Part shown: in pieces, positions 19,506 to 28,077 of the stretch | How the letters are laid out: each line of letters begins with the position of its first letter | How positions within the stretch are numbered: the first letter of the stretch is position 1 | From: Mesorhizobium plurifarium | Lineage (GTDB): Bacteria > Pseudomonadota > Alphaproteobacteria > Rhizobiales > Rhizobiaceae | Reading direction: 5' to 3' | Assembly (NCBI GenBank): GCA_000824785.1 | Contig: CCNB01000006.1 | Location: 1 to 64,000 of the forward strand | DNA: 64,000 bases | Program-made: the position numbers and the translations under genes | Notes under the pieces: model-generated | Database searches by the model: none | Seen by the model: only the letters and a program-made list of their open reading frames with translations | What the model was told of the DNA's origin: nothing

Positions 19506-21056
19506 TCAGGCCTGATCGCTGGCACCGTGCACCATCGGCAGTTCTTTGTCGCTGGTATAAGTCGGCGTGCCTGAGAAGACTCCGGAGAATTGCGTGAGAG
19601 GCGGGCCCAGCGCGACACCCTTTGGCGTCAGTTGGAATTCCCGGATCGTATGCTCGTGATTGCCGCTGCGTTTCTTCACCACCGAAAGCGCCCGCCGGAC
19701 CGTGCCCGCGAACTCAAAGTAGCGCAGCATCAGCACGGCGTCGCTCAGGTAGCTGATGTCGATAGGCGTATCCATCGGGCCCACGAGACCATGCTGCGCG
19801 AGAATGAGAATGGTGGTGACGCCCTGCTGCCCGAGATAGCTGAGCAACTCATGCATCTGGAGGATCAAGAACCGCTCGTCAGGCATGGCGTTCAGATAGC
19901 CGTTGAGGCTGTCGATAACGACAACTCTGGCCTTGTCCTGCTCGACACTGGCGCGCACCCCGGCGGCGAATTCTCCAGGCGAAAGCTCGGCCGGATCGAT
20001 CTGCTGGAGTCTTATGGTTCCGTCGTTGAGCGCCTGATCAAGCGGCATTCCCAACGTCTTTGCCCGTGCCTCGATCGTGCCGCGGCCCTCGTCGAACGCG
20101 AAGTACACGGCGTGCTCGCCCCGTTGAGCCGCGGCCAGGGCAAAGGTCAAGGCGAGCGAAGATTTGCCGACGCCGGCCGCACCGATGAACAAAGCGTTGG
20201 TACCGCGCTCGATGCCGCCGCCGAGCAGCTTGTCGAGATCGGCATTTCCGCTTGGCGCCGCTTCGACCAAAAACTCCTTGTGGTGCTCGGCAGCGATCAG
20301 CCGAGGGAAGATTTTCAAGCCGCCCTTTACGATCGTGAAATCATGATAGCCGCCTCGAAACCGAATCCCTCGCATTTTGACCACCCGGATGCGACGCCGT
20401 TCCGCCCCATAGTCCAGCGCGAGTTGCTCGAGATTGATCACGCCATGGCATATGGAGTGCAATTGCAGATCGGTATCCGACGACGAAAGGTCATCCAGCA
20501 AAATGACCGTGCAGCGACGTGCTGTGAAAAAATGCTTCAAGGCGAGAACCTGTCGCCGGTAGCGCAGCGAGTTCTGAGCCAGCAATCGCAGCTCCGACAA
20601 GCTGTCGAACACCACGCGTGTGGGATCAAGGGCGGCAAACTTGTCAAACACTAACTTTGTCGTTTCGCTCAGTTCGATTTCGGCAGGGTGCAGGATCGTC
20701 AGTTCACGATCGGGGTCGAGTGAGGTTTCGGGGGGCACCAGTTCGAAGACGTCAATCCCGTCGAGGGTCCAACCGTGCCGCTTGGCTACCAGGGCAAGCT
20801 CGCGTTGGCTTTCCGAAAGCGTTATGTAGAGCACGCGTTCGCCAAGCCGCACGCCCTCAAGCAGGAATTGAAGCGCTATCGTCGTCTTGCCGGTGCCGGG
20901 GCGGCCCTCGTAGAGATACATTCGGTCGGGGTCAAAACCTCCGCCTAAAATATCGTCCAGCCCTTCGCTGCCCGTCGATATGCGCTTTTCTCCCAAATCT
21001 TCAATGTGACTGTGGCCGCTTGCGGTTCGAGCGCGTCCCTCTTGATCGTCAGCCAC
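19506..21056 (-). CDS. KaiC-like double-domain RecA-type ATPase
   Basis: The 516-residue protein has two KaiC/RadA-like ATPase domains. Walker A motifs are GRPGTGKTT near residues 51-58 and GAAGVGKSS near 285-293, and the end RRALSVVKKRSGNHEHTI is typical of KaiC proteins. The GTG at 21056 follows GAGGGG; the longer frame upstream is compositionally odd. At the cyanobacterial Ser-Thr autophosphorylation site the aligned residues read Asp-Thr-Pro, and the catalytic Glu pairs read Ser-Glu and Asp-Glu. No kaiA or kaiB is in the window. The operon with an HWE kinase and a receiver suggests a signalling role, not necessarily timekeeping. Confidence 0.88.
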   Translation of the reverse strand: MADDQEGRARTASGHSHIEDLGEKRISTGSEGLDDILGGGFDPDRMYLYEGRPGTGKTTIALQFLLEGVRLGERVLYITLSESQRELALVAKRHGWTLDGIDVFELVPPETSLDPDRELTILHPAEIELSETTKLVFDKFAALDPTRVVFDSLSELRLLAQNSLRYRRQVLALKHFFTARRCTVILLDDLSSSDTDLQLHSICHGVINLEQLALDYGAERRRIRVVKMRGIRFRGGYHDFTIVKGGLKIFPRLIAAEHHKEFLVEAAPSGNADLDKLLGGGIERGTNALFIGAAGVGKSSLALTFALAAAQRGEHAVYFAFDEGRGTIEARAKTLGMPLDQALNDGTIRLQQIDPAELSPGEFAAGVRASVEQDKARVVVIDSLNGYLNAMPDERFLILQMHELLSYLGQQGVTTILILAQHGLVGPMDTPIDISYLSDAVLMLRYFEFAGTVRRALSVVKKRSGNHEHTIREFQLTPKGVALGPPLTQFSGVFSGTPTYTSDKELPMVHGASDQA

Positions 21057-21364
21057 GTTTGGTTCCCCTCGTTGAAAATACGACGCCGGGCAGCTTCGGC
21101 GGCCTTGCGACCCGAAATAACGCCAGAAGTAAACGCCGGTTCCTTGTGCCGCTCTATTCCCTTGCTGCGCTGAATGTCCACTAAACGCCTTAGGGGCTTC
21201 CCATGTCACTTGGTGGAAATCCGAACCTACACGTGCAGCCTCAAAACCAGGTTTGCATCCCGAGTATCCCGTCGCCGCATCATGTTGGGCGCGGCGCTCG
21301 GCTGCATTCAAATTTGAGCAATCGTAGGGAAGCAGGCCGAATGTCGCCCCGCGTGAGCCGTCGG

Positions 21365-21520
21365 CTATCCCGCCTGAGATCGGTTCTCCGGCTCACGCAG
21401 CGCCAGGAAAGCAGCCGAGAGCAGCACCGTCATGCCTGTGATTTCGACGGCCCGATCTCCTCGCCACGGGCCGAGCAGCACCGCAATGACCGGCGAAACA
21501 AACGCGAAAGCGCCGGCGCG
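21365..21520 (-). pseudogene. C-terminal remnant of an EamA/DMT transporter
   Basis: The last ~50 codons of a minus-strand frame read AFAFVSPVIAVLLG...GMTVLLSAAFLALRE, which is the final two helices of an EamA-type drug/metabolite transporter. The upstream part does not continue in frame as a transporter and no intact gene exists in the 21.06-21.79 kb gap. The rest of this gap shows no convincing gene. It appears to be a decayed gene end. Confidence 0.5.
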
Positions 21521-21788
21521 GGAGGCGCCGGTATCACGTGAAGCGTCGAAAGGCTGCGCGCTCGAAAACCAGCGAGCCCAGAATAAGCAACAAGCGCCGG
21601 AAGGCATAGTGGAACCGTCGCTCGCGCTTGCAACCATCCGGTAGCTGGACACTCCAGAACAAAACAAGAAATTATTCCTACACATTCTCAGGAGGTCTCA
21701 TGCAGAGACCTCGACGTAGACGGACGCTTCAACCGATTGCGTCTTTCACTCGGCGGGATTTAGCCCAGCGAATCGTGAGGGGTCGCTA

Positions 21789-23948
21789 TCACGCCAACCG
21801 GGGACCAGTCGCGCAGCTTCGCGCGGCCACAATCGCCGGGTCGCCGCCGGTAACGCTCCAGCAGGTTTTCTCCTCCTCGCGCCAGAACTGGATATCCAGC
21901 CGCTTCCTGCCGACGCGCACGTCCTTCAACTCCAATTCCGGCATCCAATCCGGCAGTTTGGGATCGAGGTAGAGTTTTCCAATTGGAGCGGCGGGCTGGA
22001 AGCCGATGATGGCTTGTAGCAACGCAAAGCAGGACCCGGCTGCCCAAGCTTGAGGCACATTGGCTCTCTTGTATTGCACGGGGAAGGCGGTGGGCGTGCG
22101 GGGGGACCCGGCATAGAGTTCGGGCATTCTATGCTGCATGAAATAGCTTGCTGCGCCGCTGACGTCGCCAGCTAGGCGAGCAGCCTCCTCAAAGAACCCA
22201 TAGCGCCTGAATCCTAGTGCAATCAGGCCGTTGTCGTGCGGCCAGACAGAGCCGTTCTGATAGGAGTTCGGGTTGTAGGCGGGGTGATCGGCCGACAAGG
22301 TCCGGATGCCCCAGCCGCTCCACATATCCGGCCTCATCAGCCGTTGGACCACCTTTGCCGCGCGTTCCTGCGGAACAATGCCCGACCAGAGACAATGACC
22401 GGGATTGGAGGCTATGCTCAGAACAGGCCTCTTGTGTCCGTCCAGGGCGAAAGCATAAAATCCGGAAGCCTCATCCCAAAACACATCATTGAATCGCTCG
22501 AACAGCGTTCTGGCCTTGCCCCTAAGCTGCTCGGCGCGAGGCTTGTTGCCTCTGGCGTCATAGATCTCTGCCATGCGCTGCCAGGCGTCATAGACATAGC
22601 CTTGCAACTCGCAAAGCGCCTTCGGGCCCATTACCGCTGAGCCATCAGGGTAAACGACTGCGTCAGACGCATCTTTCCAACTCTGGTTCTCGTAACCGAG
22701 CCTCGAACGGGTTTCATATTCCTGGAAGCCATCGCCGTCTCGATCGCCGTATTGATCGATCCAGTCCAGGCATCTCTCAGCCCTCTCGATGTGTCGATCG
22801 ATTAATCGGTCGTCGCCTGTAGATCGCCAGGCATTGTGGAGGACAATGAGATAGAGAGGTGTTGCATCGGCAGTCCCATAATAGGGCGTGTGCGGAATAA
22901 GGTGGAAATGAGCGAGTTCCCCGGTACGGAGCTCGTGCATGATCTTTCCTGGCTCGGCATCCCGGAAGTCGTTCCGCGAGGTAGCCTGAAACCGACCGAG
23001 CACATCTAGGGCACCGCGGGCGAAGTCGGGATAGACCAAGGCGTTCTGAAGGGCAACGATCAAGCTGTCACGGCCAAACAGCCCTATGAACCAGGGCAAC
23101 CCCGCAGCGGGAACATACTCCCTCTCGTCAGTGCCTTCGATAGGAAGCCGAAGCGCTGCCATGTCTTCAATCGCCTGATCGTAGAGATCGCGGAATTGAT
23201 CGTTCGATGTGATCAACTTGCTCCCGGTGCGACGCCAGCCAGCTACTCGCTTCGCCGTACTCGAGTTGAGGCATTTGTCAACACAGGAGCGTGGGGCGCG
23301 ACCGGTGATATGATCCTGGCCAAAATCATAGAGCAGGCAGGTGTGCCAGGTGGTGCCAGGCTCAAGCTTGATATCGAAGCTGATCCGCCCATTGGCGTAG
23401 ACAGGTCGGGTCAGAGTTCGACGGGCTGTGATTGTGATAGAACGGCGAAAATCCCTATTGGAATAGCTGGTCCTGAGACGCGAGCTTCTTTGGTCCCAAT
23501 CGGTTATAATGCGACCACGGCGGATGATGTCGCCAGCCTTGACCTCAAACAGATCGGCAAAATCGCTGCGGATTCCGACTTCGAGATTGAACTGGATCGC
23601 GTCACGACCGTGGTTCACCAGATCCAAGTCCTCATGCAGCCCTCCCTGATCCAAGGCCCTTCCGATCAGCAACCCTAAGTCGCCAGGTCTCACTGGACCG
23701 GCCTCGGTGAGGAAAGCACGGTTCACCAGATAGATCTTCGCCGCGAAATGCGCGATGTTGCCCGAGCTGAGAAGGTCCCAAGGCTCTCCGTTCGCGTATA
23801 TCTGCCAACTGGAGACGAGGCGGGTATCCGAAGCGTAAAGGCCCTGATGCGTCGGCCAGTTGATCTGGCCATCTTGCTCCGTCACTAGAAAGCTGAGGCC
23901 CTGATTGATCGCCAAGCGCGGCGGGCCGATTGCAATTTCCAGGGCCAT
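21789..23948 (-). CDS. Amylo-alpha-1,6-glucosidase / glycogen-debranching-type enzyme
   Basis: The 719-residue protein has an N-terminal GDE_N_bis-type domain (~15-220, with FLVTEQDGQINWP and GLYASDTRLVSSW) and a six-hairpin (alpha/alpha) catalytic domain like GH15/GH63-type debranching enzymes (~265-690, with GLPWFIGLFGRDSL, TPLYLIVLHNAWR and NPNSYQNGSVWPHDNGLI). Related proteins are annotated as glycogen debranching enzymes, but this subgroup may act on other alpha-glucosides. There is no signal peptide. It lies alone between debris-rich gaps and has no glycogen genes beside it. Confidence 0.85.
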   Translation of the reverse strand: MALEIAIGPPRLAINQGLSFLVTEQDGQINWPTHQGLYASDTRLVSSWQIYANGEPWDLLSSGNIAHFAAKIYLVNRAFLTEAGPVRPGDLGLLIGRALDQGGLHEDLDLVNHGRDAIQFNLEVGIRSDFADLFEVKAGDIIRRGRIITDWDQRSSRLRTSYSNRDFRRSITITARRTLTRPVYANGRISFDIKLEPGTTWHTCLLYDFGQDHITGRAPRSCVDKCLNSSTAKRVAGWRRTGSKLITSNDQFRDLYDQAIEDMAALRLPIEGTDEREYVPAAGLPWFIGLFGRDSLIVALQNALVYPDFARGALDVLGRFQATSRNDFRDAEPGKIMHELRTGELAHFHLIPHTPYYGTADATPLYLIVLHNAWRSTGDDRLIDRHIERAERCLDWIDQYGDRDGDGFQEYETRSRLGYENQSWKDASDAVVYPDGSAVMGPKALCELQGYVYDAWQRMAEIYDARGNKPRAEQLRGKARTLFERFNDVFWDEASGFYAFALDGHKRPVLSIASNPGHCLWSGIVPQERAAKVVQRLMRPDMWSGWGIRTLSADHPAYNPNSYQNGSVWPHDNGLIALGFRRYGFFEEAARLAGDVSGAASYFMQHRMPELYAGSPRTPTAFPVQYKRANVPQAWAAGSCFALLQAIIGFQPAAPIGKLYLDPKLPDWMPELELKDVRVGRKRLDIQFWREEEKTCWSVTGGDPAIVAARSCATGPRLA

Positions 23949-24170
23949 GGGATGTAGCTCACGACGAGATCGCTAGCTATCTGGTGCGTCGACAACCAGG
24001 GGCAAGCAGTGGCTCGCCAATGGGTTGGTCGACCGTCGTGATTGCGAACGTCCGGTAGATATTGACCAGAAGAGCTACCAGACGTCTAACCGCCGGAGTA
24101 CTTTTTTGAATCGCCACCGTCCGCAGCTTGTGCTGGTTCTCCTCGCCACGTGTTCGCCGTGCGCGTATCG

Positions 24171-24284
24171 ATGTATTATCACATCGGCGGCGCACCCACA
24201 CTGATTGCATTCGGCTTTCTATTGGGTGCCGTTGGGCGTGCCATCCAGTTCCGGTCACGGAAGCCACGACGAGGCCGTGCCTAG
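24171..24284 (+). CDS. Possible 37-residue membrane peptide
   Basis: A short frame starting at ATG 24171 encodes a peptide with a hydrophobic core (LIAFGFLLGAV) followed by a strongly basic tail, the usual shape of a single-pass small membrane protein. No clear ribosome-binding site precedes it, and it lies in a 750-base gap of gene debris beside the integrase. It may equally be a fragment of a larger lost gene. I see no other gene in 23949-24704. Confidence 0.25.
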   Translation: MYYHIGGAPTLIAFGFLLGAVGRAIQFRSRKPRRGRA

Positions 24285-24704
24285 TTCGCATCCGCCTTGG
24301 GAGTCGAGCGACTGGTTTTCCCAGCAATGGTAAGTTCTGCAGCCGCTTAGGAGCCCGAACGAGGAACTCTGTTTTGTCGTTAGTCACATTCCGACATGAG
24401 AATTATGGTGGCCCGGAATCGGCGACGGGCTTTTTCTCCCCCCGGCGATGAGACTCGCGAATAGGGTATATAGTCGGTCCGGCCGGAACGGTGGTCGGAT
24501 TGACCCGCTTCCCGACGCAGCGTCAGCTACCTAGTCCAGTCCGAACGCAAGGAGTGCGCCGTCAGCAGTGGTTTGGCCGAGCGGATCTTGGCGGCTCAAC
24601 TATGGCCGCTTCCGCCTAACCAGAATCGCGTGGCCTTTGCCGCAGTGAAAACCCCCGTCCGGTCGTCGAGCGAGGCCACCTCGGCCCGCCTCCGCTGCCC
24701 TGAA

Positions 24705-25766
24705 CTATGCAGCCTTCTCCGCATAGATAACGTGAAGCGTCTCCGGCCTCAGATGTGTGTAGCGGCGCAGCATTTTCCAATCTTTGTGCCCAGTGACCAA
24801 CGCTACCTGTTCAATTGTGAATCCAGCTTCAAACAGGCGGCTCGTGCCTTCGTGCCGCAAGTCGTGAAAATGAAGGTCGCGGATGTTGAGTTCACCGCAA
24901 CCTCGACGGAAGGCGGTACCGACCGACCTGTGATTAAATGGGAAAATTCGATCATCGTCATTGCTTCGCCTTGCGCGCTGCTCCTCGACGATGGCCCATG
25001 CATCGTATCCAGTTGCCGCGAACAGCGGGATACGCTGATTGTTGCCTTGCTTGTTGCGAGGGTCTTTCCGGTCGCGGATGAGAAGCATCCGCGTGCGATT
25101 CTCCAAGTCGGACCAACGAGCCTTGCAAATTTCCTCTTGGCGCATCGCGGTTGCGACCGCGAAGCGAATAATCTGGCCAATCGGCGCTATCTGGAGAGGA
25201 TTTGAATCGAAGTGAGCGATTAGCCTGTCGAGTTCATCCTGGGTGGGGCGCCTGTCACGCTCACAGCCCTTGCCGACAAGGCCAAGGCGCTTAAGTGCGA
25301 TGCGCGCGAGATCGACGGGTTCCACTTTGACCGGTAGACCGTGGACGGCCGCGGCATGAGACAGGACAAGTTTTATAAAGCCGATGTCGATGCCGAGCGT
25401 CATCGGTCCGGCACCTTGGGCGGCCCGCTCACGACCAAAACGGATGAGCCGTTCGCGATCGAGAGCCGCAATGTTGCACTTTCCCAGGTGTCGTCGCAGC
25501 AGATCGAGGGCGGCGGCCTTGGAGCGGCGAGGAGACTTGCCTACATCGCACATGTCGTCGATATGGAGGTCGATGAGTTCGCCGAATGTTTTAAGGCGCG
25601 CTACACGAGACTTGGTCGGCGTTTCACCCCGATCGACTTGGCGCTCGGTGTCGGTCGCCCATCGCCGCGCGTCGTCTCGGCGCAAGAAGGTCTCGCTGAC
25701 GTAGCGACCTTTGCGACGAACCTGGACGCGCCAGGAACCGGATGAGAGCTTCGTGTAGGTGGCCAT
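24705..25766 (-). CDS. Tyrosine-family site-specific integrase next to dusA
   Basis: This 353-residue recombinase has an N-terminal arm-binding region (~1-50), a SAM-like core-binding domain (~58-150) and a catalytic domain with the conserved set Arg209, His301, Arg304, His327 and Tyr336 (HDLRHEG and GHKDWKMLRRYTHL). All catalytic residues are present, so it may be active. The ATG at 25766 was chosen; the longer open frame upstream is antisense to dusA. It is divergent from dusA with 114 bases between the starts, the arrangement reported for integrases of elements inserted at the 5' end of dusA. It probably marks one end of an island reaching left, but no second attachment copy was found by eye. 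Confidence 0.88.
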   Translation of the reverse strand: MATYTKLSSGSWRVQVRRKGRYVSETFLRRDDARRWATDTERQVDRGETPTKSRVARLKTFGELIDLHIDDMCDVGKSPRRSKAAALDLLRRHLGKCNIAALDRERLIRFGRERAAQGAGPMTLGIDIGFIKLVLSHAAAVHGLPVKVEPVDLARIALKRLGLVGKGCERDRRPTQDELDRLIAHFDSNPLQIAPIGQIIRFAVATAMRQEEICKARWSDLENRTRMLLIRDRKDPRNKQGNNQRIPLFAATGYDAWAIVEEQRARRSNDDDRIFPFNHRSVGTAFRRGCGELNIRDLHFHDLRHEGTSRLFEAGFTIEQVALVTGHKDWKMLRRYTHLRPETLHVIYAEKAA

Positions 25767-25770
25767 TTTT

Positions 25771-25846
25771 CGTGTGCGCTCCGTGTGCACTGAGAGATCG
25801 AAACGTGGCGAAAAGGGTCGTATTCTGGCGTAAATTCGTGTGCACT
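25771..25846. repeat. Three CGTGTGC(A/G)CT repeats between integrase and dusA
   Basis: CGTGTGCGCT (25771-25780) and CGTGTGCACT (25782-25791 and 25837-25846) are direct repeats in the integrase-dusA spacer. They may be arm-type binding sites of the integrase or sites for its own regulator. The attachment core itself would be expected between here and the first codons of dusA. Confidence 0.45.
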
Positions 25847-25880
25847 CGGCAGGTTCTAAGAATTTGATGTTACAGGAAAA

Positions 25881-26879
25881 ATGTTGGAAAATCAAGATCA
25901 TAGAGTGGCCGTGGCACCCATGATGGATTGGACGGACCGGCATTGCCGGTTCTTCCACCGCCAGTTGACGCGCCGGGCTCTGCTCTACACCGAGATGGTG
26001 GTGGCGGACGCGGTCATCCACGGCGCGCGCGAGCGACTGCTCGGTTTCGACGATGTCGAGCACCCGGTTGCGTTGCAGCTTGGCGGATCGGATCCGGCAA
26101 AACTTGCCGAGGCGGCGCGGATCGGCGAGGCCTTCGGTTACGACGAGATCAACCTCAATGTCGGCTGCCCGTCCGACCGCGTCCAGTCGGGGACGTTCGG
26201 CGCCTGCCTGATGAAGACGCCGGCCCTGGTTGCCGACTGCGTCGCAGCCATGAAGGCGTCGGTGAAAATCCCCGTCACCGTCAAATGCCGCATCGGCGTC
26301 GACGATCAGGACCCGGAGCCCGCTCTCGACACGCTCGCCGACGGCGTGCTCGCCTCCGGCGCCGATGCGCTCTGGGTGCATGCCCGCAAGGCCTGGCTGG
26401 AGGGGCTGAGCCCCAAGGAGAATCGCGACATCCCGCCGCTCGACTATCCGCGCGTCTACCGGCTGAAGGCCAGGACGCCGAACGAATTCATCGGCATCAA
26501 CGGTGGCATTCAATCGCTTGCCGAAGCGTCGGCGCATCTTTCCCATGTTGACGGCGTGATGCTCGGCCGCGCCGCCTACCATACGCCGGGAATCCTCACC
26601 GGCATCGATGCTGCTTTCTACGGCGAGGCGCCTGCCGCCTTCGACTACGCAGCGCTGATCGACGCCATGGCCGGCTACGCCGCGCGCCACATCGAGCGGG
26701 GCGGCCGGCTTGGCCACATCACCCGCCATATGGTCGGACTGTTCCACGGCTTGCCCGGCGCGCGCCGCTTCCGGCAAATCCTGTCGACGGATGCGAACAA
26801 GCCAGGCGCGGGGGCGGAGGTGCTGAAGACCGCATTCGTCGCGGTTGATCTCACTGCCGCGGAAGCCGAGGCAGCCTGA
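25881..26879 (+). CDS. dusA: tRNA-dihydrouridine(20/20a) synthase
   Basis: The 332-residue flavoenzyme reduces uridines 20/20a in the D-loop of tRNAs. It shows the DusA signatures VAPMMDWTDRHCR at the N-terminus, the catalytic Cys in NVGCPSDRVQSGTFGACLM and the GIQSLAEA / DGVMLGRAAY phosphate-binding region. The start at 25881 follows AGGAAAA. The gene is intact, as expected when an integrating element restores its 5' end after insertion. Confidence 0.93.
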   Translation: MLENQDHRVAVAPMMDWTDRHCRFFHRQLTRRALLYTEMVVADAVIHGARERLLGFDDVEHPVALQLGGSDPAKLAEAARIGEAFGYDEINLNVGCPSDRVQSGTFGACLMKTPALVADCVAAMKASVKIPVTVKCRIGVDDQDPEPALDTLADGVLASGADALWVHARKAWLEGLSPKENRDIPPLDYPRVYRLKARTPNEFIGINGGIQSLAEASAHLSHVDGVMLGRAAYHTPGILTGIDAAFYGEAPAAFDYAALIDAMAGYAARHIERGGRLGHITRHMVGLFHGLPGARRFRQILSTDANKPGAGAEVLKTAFVAVDLTAAEAEAA

Positions 26880-26885
26880 TCTTCA

Positions 26886-26963
26886 GTTAAAGCGCGTTGC
26901 GCTTTAACCTTCTTTCCTATGCATATCGTTGTCCCAGAACCGCTAAGCGCTTCTGGGCTACAT
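26886..26963. repeat. Rhizobial intergenic palindrome, type 1, copy 1
   Basis: A perfect 10-bp stem with a 3-base loop (26886-26908) is followed by a second, longer imperfect hairpin (~26921-26963) with the inner stem CCCAGAA/TTCTGGG. A diverged copy lies at 43048-43130. It lies between the convergent ends of dusA and the retropepsin gene and can act as a bidirectional terminator. Confidence 0.6.
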
Positions 26964-26966
26964 GCA

Positions 26967-27671
26967 TCAGTCCCGCAGGATCATGCGGTCGCCGCGCATA
27001 TCGAAACCCGACAACGAGCCGATGAAGTTCATGCCGAGCAGGCTCTGCTCCAGCATGCCGGGCGCGGCGACCATCACCGTCATGTCCTTGCGCACGATGC
27101 CGCCGATCGCGACCTCGTCGGTTCTGACCGTCGCCGCGCGCGCCATGCCGTTGGCGGTGGAGACATCCACGCTGTAGCTGAGCGCCGCCGGGTTGAAACC
27201 CGCCGCTTGAGCATCTTCGGACGTCAGCACCGTGCTGGTCGCGCCGGTGTCGACCACTGCGCGCACCGGCGTGCCGTTGACCAGGATGCGCGCTTCGAAA
27301 TGGCCGTTGCCGGCCTTGTCGAGCGTGACGGTCGGGCGGCCATTCTCCACGCCCAAGGCCAGCGGACTGCCTGGGACAAGGCCGGCGGTCACGCGGCTTG
27401 CGACGTCCTGCAACTCGTAGCGATACTGGTAGCCGGCGATCAGCACGAGGATCAGCGCGGCCCAGACGCCGATATTGCGCGCCATGTCGCCCAGCGGCCG
27501 GCCCGAGCGGAGCAGGCTCGCGCCGATCACCATCACCAGCACGCCGACCCAGATCAGCCGGCCGAAATCGTTGTTGTCCATGCCGAAAGTGCGGCCGGCC
27601 GAATTGTTGAGCATGAGCAGCACGACCCCGGCGCCGATCACCGCCATGACGATCCAGAACAGCCGATTCAT
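26967..27671 (-). CDS. Membrane-anchored retropepsin-like aspartic protease (TIGR02281 type)
   Basis: The 234-residue protein has three N-terminal membrane spans (~3-22, 36-54, 65-82) and a C-terminal retropepsin-like domain with the catalytic motif VVDTGATST near residue 140. Such clan AA proteases act as dimers on the periplasmic side; their substrates are unknown in most rhizobia. It lies 10 bases downstream of the DUF1289 gene on the same strand. Confidence 0.87.
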   Translation of the reverse strand: MNRLFWIVMAVIGAGVVLLMLNNSAGRTFGMDNNDFGRLIWVGVLVMVIGASLLRSGRPLGDMARNIGVWAALILVLIAGYQYRYELQDVASRVTAGLVPGSPLALGVENGRPTVTLDKAGNGHFEARILVNGTPVRAVVDTGATSTVLTSEDAQAAGFNPAALSYSVDVSTANGMARAATVRTDEVAIGGIVRKDMTVMVAAPGMLEQSLLGMNFIGSLSGFDMRGDRMILRD

Positions 27672-27681
27672 CGGTTTCTTC

Positions 27682-27912
27682 TCACAAAAGGCCGCGCTCG
27701 CGCGCCATGCGGGTACGCCTTGTCTCGCGGCGCGGTCGCCGCTCGACCGTTTCGAGCCGCGCCGGCAGTTCGGCCATCACCGCCCGGCGCGTTTCGGGGG
27801 TCATCGTCAGCCAGCCGGAAATCTCGTCGCGCGTGCGGCCGCAACCGAAGCAGAAACCGGTTTTCATATCGATCGAACAGACCAGGATGCAGGGGGATTC
27901 GATGGCGGTCAT
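27682..27912 (-). CDS. DUF1289-domain small Cys-rich protein
   Basis: The 76-residue product has the DUF1289 pattern [10 protein letters not shown]...[12 protein letters not shown], with four Cys residues that could bind a metal or Fe-S cluster, then W and a basic tail. Its function is unknown. It is divergent from cobT, a pairing I recall from other Rhizobiales, and forms a pair with the downstream protease. Confidence 0.82.
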   Translation of the reverse strand: MTAIESPCILVCSIDMKTGFCFGCGRTRDEISGWLTMTPETRRAVMAELPARLETVERRPRRETRRTRMARERGLL

Positions 27913-27938
27913 GCTGCTCTCTTGCCTTTATTCCACAT

Positions 27939-28019
27939 GGTGCAACCGCCGGAGCAATGCAAGCCCTCCGCGATGCGTCGCAAGGCGACGCGTTCGCGGC
28001 ATCGTCAGGCGGTTGTGCC
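27939..28019. promoter_or_regulatory. Structured intergenic sequence between DUF1289 and cobT
   Basis: An outer pair (27939-27950 with 28008-28019, 10 of 12 complementary) encloses a strong hairpin (27968-27980 with 27986-27999, one bulge). The whole can fold as a long stem. It lacks the B12-box features I would expect of a cobalamin riboswitch. It could be an RNA leader of cobT or an intergenic palindrome. Confidence 0.35.
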
Positions 28020-28077
28020 GGCGGGAGAAGGCGGCTATGCCGCTTGCGATTTTCGCAACCAACCGCGACCGACATAA

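Noticed and set aside
24400-25880. tRNA gene as integration target
   Set aside because: No cloverleaf was seen near the integrase; dusA is the better candidate target.
25767-26777. N-terminal half of the 690-codon frame containing the integrase
   Set aside because: It is antisense to dusA; the integrase domain starts at the ATG at 25766.
27913-28077. Cobalamin riboswitch upstream of cobT
   Set aside because: No B12-box consensus was seen, although the region can fold.
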